A stretch of 22,851 nt of DNA. Origin: CAYMZB01 sp964394845. Lineage in GTDB: Bacteria; Patescibacteriota; Microgenomatia; Daviesbacterales; UBA10151. Position 1 is the stretch's first letter; every line of letters begins with the position of its first letter. Both the position numbers and the translations under genes were made by a program. The stretch spans positions 1 through 22,851 of the forward strand of contig CAYMZB010000082.1 in the NCBI GenBank assembly GCA_964394845.1, given 5' to 3'. Under the pieces are notes generated by a model, which was not told where the DNA came from, searched no databases, and was given only the letters and a program-made list of their open reading frames with translations. This document shows, in pieces, positions 14,815 through 20,615 of this stretch.

Positions 14815-15903
14815 ATGAAGATATTAATTACAGGCGCACATTTTACGCCGGCAATCGCAGTAATTGAGCAGTTAAAAAAAATTACAAAAGCAGAGTTGAT
14901 TTATGTGGGAAGAAAAACAACTTTAGAAGGAGATAAAACTCCCTCAATAGAGTCAAAGATACTGCCACCCCTCGGTGTTAAATTTACCCCCATTATTACA
15001 GGTAGGTTGCAGAGATCCTTCTCTATTTATACAATTATATCTATTTTAAAAATCCCCATAGGACTAATTCACTCGATATATATTATTTTGTCTGAAAAGC
15101 CGGATGTGATTTTATCTTTTGGCGGATATGTTGCTTTACCAATAGTAGTAATCGGATGGCTTTTTTCTATTCCTATTATTGTGCATGAACAAACTTTAGT
15201 ACCTGGCTTGGCAAATCAAATTAGCTGCCTTTTTGCTGATAAAATTGCTGTATCTTTTGAAAAAAGCGCATTTAAAGGCGAAAAAGTTGTGTTAACCGGT
15301 AATCCGATCAGGAGTGAGATTCTTAAAATAAATAACGGGAAACGTAAAGATAAAAAAGTACCAATGGTTTTAATAGCAGGCGGAAATCAGGGATCCCATG
15401 TGATTAATTTGGCAGTGGAGAGAGTTTTAAGTAAACTTATGAAAGTGGCTATGATTTACCATCAGACAGGTGATTCCAAATATCAAGACTATGAGAGGCT
15501 GAAAGACTTTCAATCAGCACGATATAGAGTATTCAAATTTATTAATGAAGATTGGGCAGGAATTTTGGCAAAAAGTGATTTAGTAATTTCGCGGGCAGGG
15601 ATAAATACGCTAACAGAATTAGCTTACCTGGGCATCCCAGCCTTAGTTATTCCGATTCCTTATCTTTATCAAAACGAGCAAGTTGAGAATGCCAAATTCT
15701 TTAAAGAATTAGGTTTAGCAGAAGTTCTTCCTCAATCTAAACTATCAGGGGAAAGTTTGCTGGAAACTATAAAATCTATGCTGAGTAATTTAGATTCCTT
15801 AAATAAAAAAGCTGCGAGTGCGAAAGAAATTGTTATTCCGGATGCTTCCCAAAGACTAGCATTGGAAACTATATTAATTACAAGATATGCGAAGAATTTC
15901 TAA
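14815..15903 (+). CDS. murG: UDP-GlcNAc:lipid I N-acetylglucosaminyltransferase MurG
   Basis: MurG adds GlcNAc to lipid I, giving lipid II, at the inner membrane face (GT28 family). The 362-residue protein has PDVILSFGGYVALP (about 95-108), HEQTLVPGLANQIS (123-136), LTGNPIR (158-164), GGNQGSHVINLAVE (182-195), and the UDP-GlcNAc site SRAGINTLTELAYLGIPALVIPIPYLYQNEQVENA. The N-terminal GGTGGH loop that contacts lipid I is reduced to TGAHFTPAIAV (7-17), missing most of its glycines. ftsQ begins 17 nt before its stop. murC, which often follows murG, is absent. Confidence 0.94.
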   Translation: MKILITGAHFTPAIAVIEQLKKITKAELIYVGRKTTLEGDKTPSIESKILPPLGVKFTPIITGRLQRSFSIYTIISILKIPIGLIHSIYIILSEKPDVILSFGGYVALPIVVIGWLFSIPIIVHEQTLVPGLANQISCLFADKIAVSFEKSAFKGEKVVLTGNPIRSEILKINNGKRKDKKVPMVLIAGGNQGSHVINLAVERVLSKLMKVAMIYHQTGDSKYQDYERLKDFQSARYRVFKFINEDWAGILAKSDLVISRAGINTLTELAYLGIPALVIPIPYLYQNEQVENAKFFKELGLAEVLPQSKLSGESLLETIKSMLSNLDSLNKKAASAKEIVIPDASQRLALETILITRYAKNF

Positions 15904-16681
15904 ACAAAAAAATGCCATTTTTTTGAAATTATGGATAATTGGGGCAGCTTTATTTTTATTACTCTTTGCTTTTTTATTTTTTAAGTCAGGTATATTTAAT
16001 ATAAAAGTAGTCGAGGTAAGTGGTAAGGATATAAACTGTGTTGATAGGAGCCAAATAATTGATTCATCCCAAATTAAAGGAAAAAATCTTTACCTTATAG
16101 ACCTGCCTAACTTAATCAAATATATTAAAGAAAAATTTATTTGTGTTAAAAGTGTCTCCTTATTTAAATCCTTACCAAGTAAGGTAAAGCTAGAAATAAC
16201 AGGACGTCAGCCTTCAGCAAAATTAGTTGTTTTAAAAAAAGAGGAAGCTTCTACATCTTCTTTTTTAGAAAATATTGCTACTCCAAGCGCAATAGGGTCT
16301 GAGGGAGATTTTTTAATAGACAGCGAAGGTGTAATATTTTCTAAAGGTACTGCAGAAAATGTTCCAATAATTTTTCTTTACGACCAAAGTTTATCTTTGG
16401 GAAAAAGCTTAAAGAGCGGTAATGCTCCGAACGCTTTAAAAATTTTTGATAAAGTGAAAACATTCGGCTTAAACATAAATTCCGCAATCATACTAAATGA
16501 ATCTTTAATTGTATTTTCCTCTCCAAAAATAATTTTTAGATTGGATGGTAATATTAATACTCAAATTGCATCTTTACAATTAATCCTGGAGAAAGCTAAA
16601 ATAGACGAAGGAAGTATGGAGTTTATCGATTTGCGGTTTGATAAACCCATTGTAAGATATACCCCTATGAAAAATGGCTAA
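15887..16681 (+). CDS. ftsQ: FtsQ/DivIB-like cell division protein
   Basis: FtsQ (DivIB) is a divisome protein that binds FtsL/FtsB outside the membrane. The 264-residue protein has a short basic head, a transmembrane helix (about 13-33), a POTRA domain (about 36-107: FNIKVVEVSGKD... through PSKVKLEITGRQPSA) and a beta domain. It ends with VRYTPMKNG, equivalent to the usual FtsQ tail in which a lysine-rich segment precedes the stop. Residues about 117-137 (acidic, Ser-rich) are a longer loop than usual. It starts within murG (17-nt overlap) and ends 8 nt inside ftsA. Sequence identity in this family is low; topology, POTRA pattern and position make the call. Confidence 0.85.
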   Translation: MRRISKQKNAIFLKLWIIGAALFLLLFAFLFFKSGIFNIKVVEVSGKDINCVDRSQIIDSSQIKGKNLYLIDLPNLIKYIKEKFICVKSVSLFKSLPSKVKLEITGRQPSAKLVVLKKEEASTSSFLENIATPSAIGSEGDFLIDSEGVIFSKGTAENVPIIFLYDQSLSLGKSLKSGNAPNALKIFDKVKTFGLNINSAIILNESLIVFSSPKIIFRLDGNINTQIASLQLILEKAKIDEGSMEFIDLRFDKPIVRYTPMKNG

Positions 16682-17978
16682 GGACAAAATAATTTGCGGA
16701 ATAGATGTAGGATCATCAAAGATTGCGACTTTGATTGCGTCAGTTGACGAAAAAGGCAAGATTAATTTAATTGGCATTTCTTCAACAGTTTCAAAAGGCG
16801 TCAGAAAAAATCAGGTAATAGATATTGATAGTGCAGTTAATGCAATAACAGAGTCTGTTGAGAGTTCAGAGAGAATGGCAGGTTATTCAATATCTTCTGC
16901 GTATATTTCGTTAGGCGGTCCTCAAATAGAAAGTATAAATCAGCATGCAGTAGTTGCAGTATCTCAGCCGGAAGCTGAAATTAGGCAAAGTGATATTCAA
17001 AGAGTTAATGAGGCAGCAAGAGCTATCCCGCTCCCATCATCCCGGGAAATTCTCCATGTGATTCCAAGAACCTTTACAGTAGATGGGCAAGAAGGGATTA
17101 AGGATCCAATTGGTATGACAGGGGTAAGACTGGAAACTGAAACTCACATAATTACCGGTTCATCAACTTCTATGAGAAATCTGGTTAAATGTGTACTCGA
17201 AGTTGGAATTGAAGTGACTGAGCTGGTTTTCTCCGGGATTGCAGCATCGTTAGCTATTTTAACTGATACTGAAAAAGAATTAGGAGTGATTTTGGTAGAT
17301 ATTGGCGGGGAAACAACAGATGTAGTTATTTTCATAGATGGTTCTGTTGCTTATTCCTCAGTTATACCAATAGGTGCGCGTCATATTACCTCTGATATGG
17401 CTGTAGGGCTTCGTGTTTCATTAGAATCTGCAGAAAAGATAAAGTTATATTTAGGGAAAGTAGTCAAAGTGCCTGCACAGGCTGAGGAAGAAGAAAGTCA
17501 AAAGGTTAAGGGCACTTTAATAGGGAAAAAGAAAGAAGATGAGATTTTAGATATTAAATCTTTGGGTATTGATGAAGATATCCAAAGGATATCAAGAAAA
17601 TCAGTAGTTGATGGAATTATTAAACCAAGACTTCAGGAAATATTTAAATATGTTGGTAAAGAAATCAAAAAAAGCGGGTTTGGGACACAAATTCCTTCAG
17701 GATTGGTAATTTGTGGAGGTGGGGCTCAAACTGTTGGGGTTTTAGACCAGGCAAAATATGTTTTGGGCTTTCCCGCAAGAATCGGAGATATTGACGGTCT
17801 TTCCGGCTTGGTTGAAGAAATAGATTCTCCTGCATTTGCCTCTGCAGCAGGATTAATTCTATACGGTTCAACACAAGGCATACCTGAGGCAATGCGCATT
17901 CCAGTGCTTTCCGGTAGTTTACCTCTTAAAGGTATGATTCAAAAAGGGATTTCTTTAATTAAATCATTCCTCCCATAG
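16674..17978 (+). CDS. ftsA: Cell division protein FtsA
   Basis: FtsA is an actin-like ATPase that tethers FtsZ to the membrane and recruits later division proteins. The 434-residue protein opens with IICGIDVGSSKIATLIA (phosphate 1, about 6-22). The 1C region (SAYISLGG...) contacts neighbours. The phosphate 2 motif is LVDIGGETTDVVIF, and VICGGGAQTVGVLDQA is the adenosine motif. The C-terminus (GMIQKGISLIKSFLP) is a typical amphipathic membrane-targeting helix. A charged loop (about 264-290, rich in Glu and Lys) is longer than in E. coli FtsA. It overlaps ftsQ by 8 nt; a 54-nt gap with its own promoter follows before ftsZ. Confidence 0.96.
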   Translation: MAKDKIICGIDVGSSKIATLIASVDEKGKINLIGISSTVSKGVRKNQVIDIDSAVNAITESVESSERMAGYSISSAYISLGGPQIESINQHAVVAVSQPEAEIRQSDIQRVNEAARAIPLPSSREILHVIPRTFTVDGQEGIKDPIGMTGVRLETETHIITGSSTSMRNLVKCVLEVGIEVTELVFSGIAASLAILTDTEKELGVILVDIGGETTDVVIFIDGSVAYSSVIPIGARHITSDMAVGLRVSLESAEKIKLYLGKVVKVPAQAEEEESQKVKGTLIGKKKEDEILDIKSLGIDEDIQRISRKSVVDGIIKPRLQEIFKYVGKEIKKSGFGTQIPSGLVICGGGAQTVGVLDQAKYVLGFPARIGDIDGLSGLVEEIDSPAFASAAGLILYGSTQGIPEAMRIPVLSGSLPLKGMIQKGISLIKSFLP

Positions 17979-17987
17979 ATAAATGGG
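17972..17987 (+). terminator. Weak hairpin over the ftsA stop
   Basis: CCCAT (17972-17976) and ATGGG (17983-17987) can pair around a 6-nt loop, followed by AT-rich DNA but not a clean T-run. A partial attenuator between ftsA and ftsZ is possible; a 5-bp stem is weak. Confidence 0.2.
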
Positions 17988-17989
17988 TA

Positions 17990-18019
17990 TTGATATTATT
18001 AATTAGTTTTTGTTATATT
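17990..18019 (+). promoter_or_regulatory. ftsZ promoter
   Basis: TTGATA (17990-17995) and TATATT (18014-18019) are 18 bp apart, and the -10 is preceded by TGT, an extended -10. A start about 7 nt downstream would give a leader of 6-7 nt before the ftsZ ATG at 18033. No Shine-Dalgarno is present. A separate ftsZ promoter would let FtsZ be made in excess of FtsA, as in other bacteria. Confidence 0.6.
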
Positions 18020-18032
18020 CTGCCTGAAGCTT

Positions 18033-19175
18033 ATGTTAATTAAACCAGACGTTCAGAGATTTGCAAAGATTAAAGTAATAGGTTTAGGTGGCGGTGGTTC
18101 AAACTCCTTAAATTCCATGATTTCCCTGCAACAAATTCAAGGTGTGGAGTTTATGGCTATCAATACTGATGCTCAGGCTTTAATGAACAATCAGTCCCCT
18201 ACTAAAGTTCAAATTGGAGAAACAATAACCAGGGGTTTGGGTTCTGGAGGAGATCCGGAAGTAGGAAGACAAGCAGCTGAGGAATCCACTCAAAAATTAG
18301 AAGATGTTTTGCAGGATGCTGATATGATATTTTTGACAGCCGGGATGGGTGGGGGGACTGGAACCGGTTCTATTCCTGTTGTTGCTCAAATTGCCCGCAG
18401 TATTGGTGCCTTGACTGTTGCAGTTGTCACTAAGCCTTTTGCTTTTGAGGGTACCAGAAGAATGGTTGTTGCTGAAGAAGGGGTTGAGAAGCTAAAAGAT
18501 AAGGTAGATGCCTTGATCATAATCCCCAATCAAAGACTTTTGGAAACAGTTGAGAAAAATATGACTTTACAGGAGGCTTTTAAATTAGCTGATTCAGTTT
18601 TAGGTCAAGGGGTACAAGGGATTTCTGATTTAATTACTATGCCAGGACTGATTAATGTTGATTTTGCAGATGTGAAAACGATTATGTCTAATGCAGGATC
18701 TGCATTAATGGGAATTGGAGTTGCTGGTGGAGAAAACAGGGCAGCTGCAGCAGCCAGAATGGCTATTGCTTCCCCACTTTTGGAGGTTTCAATAGAAGGA
18801 GCAAAAGGAGTTTTATTCAATATTGTAGGTGGATCTGATTTATCTATGACTGAAGTTAACGAGGCAGCGCAAATTATTGCCCAGGCTGCAGACCCGGATG
18901 CTAATATTATCTTCGGAGCAACTATTAAAGAAGACCAGCTTGATCAGATAAAGATTTCAGTTATTGCAACTGGCTTTGATGAAACAAGAAGAAAGTTAAG
19001 AGAATATATAGGAACAGGGATAGGATCATCGATAAATAGAAACACTAATTCTGAACCAGATAATACTCGGATACAGGAAACAGTAGCTGAGCCTGAAGAA
19101 ACCACGGAAGATCAAACAATAGAAGAAGATGATGAAGATTTAGAGATCCCGGCATTTCTAAGATCCAACCGCTAA
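18033..19175 (+). CDS. ftsZ: Cell division GTPase FtsZ
   Basis: FtsZ is the tubulin-like GTPase that forms the division ring. The 380-residue protein has IKVIGLGGGGSNSLN (13-27), the tubulin signature GGGTGTG (106-112), TKPFAFEG (133-140), the T7 loop NVDFADVK (208-215) with the catalytic Asp residues, and a GSALMGIG segment. A variable acidic linker (about 337-366) leads to the C-terminal peptide EDLEIPAFLRSNR, the conserved FtsA-binding tail. It is full length. The methyltransferase gene starts 1 nt after the stop. Confidence 0.98.
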   Translation: MLIKPDVQRFAKIKVIGLGGGGSNSLNSMISLQQIQGVEFMAINTDAQALMNNQSPTKVQIGETITRGLGSGGDPEVGRQAAEESTQKLEDVLQDADMIFLTAGMGGGTGTGSIPVVAQIARSIGALTVAVVTKPFAFEGTRRMVVAEEGVEKLKDKVDALIIIPNQRLLETVEKNMTLQEAFKLADSVLGQGVQGISDLITMPGLINVDFADVKTIMSNAGSALMGIGVAGGENRAAAAARMAIASPLLEVSIEGAKGVLFNIVGGSDLSMTEVNEAAQIIAQAADPDANIIFGATIKEDQLDQIKISVIATGFDETRRKLREYIGTGIGSSINRNTNSEPDNTRIQETVAEPEETTEDQTIEEDDEDLEIPAFLRSNR

Positions 19176-19176
19176 T

Positions 19177-19824
19177 ATGGATTTGATTGCTATCAGGGTA
19201 CACCAACAAGCTTTTTTAGAAAGAGAAAAATTAAGGAAGGATCCGGTCTTTTATACTGTTCAAGATGTAAAGATAAAAGTTAATCCTGGTGTTTTTCCTC
19301 CGGCCACAGACTCCCGACTCCTAGCAGCAAATATTCAGGTAAGTCCGGCAATAAGAACTTTGGATTTAACAACTGGTTCAGGTATATTTTCAGTTATTGC
19401 AGGTTTACAGGGAGCAAGTGGTATTGCTGTGGATATTAACCCAGAAGCAGTAGAGAATGCTGAAGAAAACTTTTTAAGTCATGATGTCAAGATGAAGGCT
19501 GTTCAAAGTGATTTGTTTGATAAGATACCAAAGGAGCAATTTGATTACATTTTTGTAAATGGCCCTTTTTTTGAAGGTAAGATTGAGGATCCTTTGGATT
19601 ATGCTTGTTATGGTGCGCGGAATTTTATAGAAAGACTATTTTCAAAAGTAAACACCTACTTAAAACCAAAAGGAGAGATTTTAATAGTTTTATCAGAAGG
19701 ATCAGATTTAAATCATTTTCAGGAAACTATAAGAAAAAATAATTTGATTTCAACATTAATTGGCACTGAAAACAGTGATGATGGTCAGAGGACATATAAT
19801 CTTTATGGAGTTACCCACCCTTAG
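19177..19824 (+). CDS. SAM-dependent methyltransferase, PrmC/HemK- or RsmC-like
   Basis: The 215-residue protein is a class I methyltransferase. VNPGVFPPATDSRLLA (35-50) resembles the substrate-side motif before the SAM fold in PrmC-like enzymes, LDLTTGSGIFSVIAG (62-76) is motif I, AVDINPEAVENAEEN (84-98) is motif II, and VNGPFFEG (127-134) sits where (N/D)PP(Y/F) normally is, with Gly in place of the first Pro. Amino-group methylation of a protein or nucleic acid is likely from this motif; the target is not known. It follows ftsZ by 1 nt and is probably cotranscribed. The last codons (GTT ACC CAC CCT TAG) lie in the left palindrome of the transposase element, so the native C-terminus may have been replaced. 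Confidence 0.8.
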   Translation: MDLIAIRVHQQAFLEREKLRKDPVFYTVQDVKIKVNPGVFPPATDSRLLAANIQVSPAIRTLDLTTGSGIFSVIAGLQGASGIAVDINPEAVENAEENFLSHDVKMKAVQSDLFDKIPKEQFDYIFVNGPFFEGKIEDPLDYACYGARNFIERLFSKVNTYLKPKGEILIVLSEGSDLNHFQETIRKNNLISTLIGTENSDDGQRTYNLYGVTHP

Positions 19825-19828
19825 GGTG
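19814..19828 (+). repeat. Left palindrome of the RAYT element
   Basis: CCC followed by CACCCTTAGGGTG (19816-19828), a 6-bp stem with a single-base loop. The TAG at 19822-19824 within it is the stop codon of the methyltransferase gene. It lies 10 nt beyond the transposase stop. Confidence 0.75.
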
Positions 19829-19837
19829 TACGGTGAT

Positions 19838-20512
19838 TCATTCCAGTAGTAAGTGTTTTATTTTATCCAGTTCCCTTTGGTAAGCAATTTGATCTTTGGT
19901 AAACTCAAGGAATTTGGCAATTGAAGAAAAATATCCTAAGATTATATTGGTATTTAGGATATCTGATACGGATTTTCCCATATATACACTAAAAGAAGAC
20001 CAAGGATAAGTTATTAAATCCTCAATATTTTTAAGTACATAGGCAGTAATAGGATTTAAGTGAATATACCTTGTGACGTGAATAAGTTGTTCGTCAGTTT
20101 CTATTCTAACTGCTTTAAACGCAGTTTGGAACAAACTTCCGTTACGCCCTGTTTTAATATTAAAATATTTGGCATAGCTGTTTTGAAAATTACTCATAAA
20201 AGTTGATATTCCTTTTTCTTTTATTTCCTTAATCAGAAAATGAACATGATTAGGCATTAAGCAGAAGGCAAATATCTCTATTTGTTTTTCTCCTCTTTTT
20301 CTCAAATTTCCCATAAATTCTTTTTTCTGGGATTCAGGTAGGCGTTTATAATGGGAAAAGCGTAGAGGGGGGTCAAAATAGCTGTAAAAAGTTAGAATAT
20401 CTAAAGTTCTTTGGTAATCATAATTTGAAAGGAAAATTGGTTGTTTGGCTACGCTTCTGTTAAAAACATGATAGATTTCGTTAACAACTAACGGAGTTTT
20501 TCTAATGGTCAC
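19838..20512 (-). CDS. REP-associated tyrosine transposase (RAYT, Y1_Tnp family)
   Basis: HUH-type single-strand DNA transposase of the IS200-like Y1 family. The 224-residue protein has NEIYHVFNRSV (11-21), FAFCLMPNHVHFLI (81-94) with the metal-binding H89-V-H91, and a catalytic Tyr in NSYAKYFN (Y113 or Y116). GRNGSLFQTAFKAVRIETDEQLIHVTRYIHLNPI (122-155) is a strong family signature. The start is GTG at 20512, 6 nt after a near-consensus promoter. The gene is intact, with no frameshift. Cellular RAYTs often process REP palindromes rather than spread themselves, and the palindromes at both flanks fit this. It stands against the direction of all neighbouring genes. Confidence 0.92.
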   Translation of the reverse strand: MTIRKTPLVVNEIYHVFNRSVAKQPIFLSNYDYQRTLDILTFYSYFDPPLRFSHYKRLPESQKKEFMGNLRKRGEKQIEIFAFCLMPNHVHFLIKEIKEKGISTFMSNFQNSYAKYFNIKTGRNGSLFQTAFKAVRIETDEQLIHVTRYIHLNPITAYVLKNIEDLITYPWSSFSVYMGKSVSDILNTNIILGYFSSIAKFLEFTKDQIAYQRELDKIKHLLLE

Positions 20513-20518
20513 TATTCC

Positions 20519-20548
20519 ATCATAGGATTAATACCCTAAGGGTGTCAA
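20519..20548 (-). promoter_or_regulatory. Promoter of the RAYT gene, -35 touching the REP palindrome
   Basis: On the minus strand TTGACA (20548-20543) is followed after 18 bp by TATGAT (20524-20519), 6/6 and 5/6 matches. Only GGAATA (6 nt) separates the -10 from the GTG start, which suggests a leaderless mRNA. The -35 overlaps the inner palindrome by 3 bp, so binding of the transposase there could repress its own gene (inference). Confidence 0.6.
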
Positions 20549-20567
20549 GCTAGCACACCCTTAGGGT
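20533..20567. repeat. Right-end paired REP palindromes (BIME-like)
   Basis: ACCCTAAGGGTGT (20533-20545) and ACACCCTTAGGGT (20555-20567) are perfect 13-bp inverted repeats with a 9-nt spacer, CAAGCTAGC. Each arm is itself palindromic, so it can fold as two small hairpins or one long one. This head-to-head pairing is the layout of bacterial interspersed mosaic elements. The outer arm (20556-20570) matches the left end of the element in inverted orientation. Confidence 0.75.
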
Positions 20568-20598
20568 GGGTAGGGAACTAGTGAAAGTGGTAGGTTTT

Positions 20599-20607
20599 TG
20601 TTAGAAT
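20599..20607 (+). promoter_or_regulatory. Extended -10 promoter of ileS
   Basis: TGTTAGAAT is an extended -10 with a 5/6 hexamer (TAGAAT at 20602-20607). Eight bases separate it from the ileS ATG, again predicting a leader of 0-2 nt. The -35 region is not recognisable. It begins 27 bp beyond the right end of the RAYT element, so it appears intact. Confidence 0.5.
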
Positions 20608-20615
20608 TGAGGCAT

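Larger units (their letters stand above)
19812..20572. mobile_element. RAYT/REP element with matching palindromic ends
   Basis: A transposase gene is bracketed by two related ends. The left end (19812-19831) and the reverse complement of the right end (20553-20572) agree at 18 of 20 positions, each carrying a palindrome of the form CACCCT-(T/A)-AGGGTG. The right end also has an extra inverted copy. REP-associated tyrosine transposases (IS200/IS605-related HUH enzymes) act on such hairpins. The boundaries are my best estimate from the repeat edges. No target-site duplication is expected for this class, and none is obvious. Confidence 0.72.

Noticed and set aside
17471..17482. GCCTG-CA-CAGGC inverted repeat in ftsA, considered as another REP insertion
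   Set aside because: The arms are only 5 bp, the flanks do not match the rsmH palindrome beyond the arms, and the encoded residues (VPAQAEE) fit a variable charged loop.
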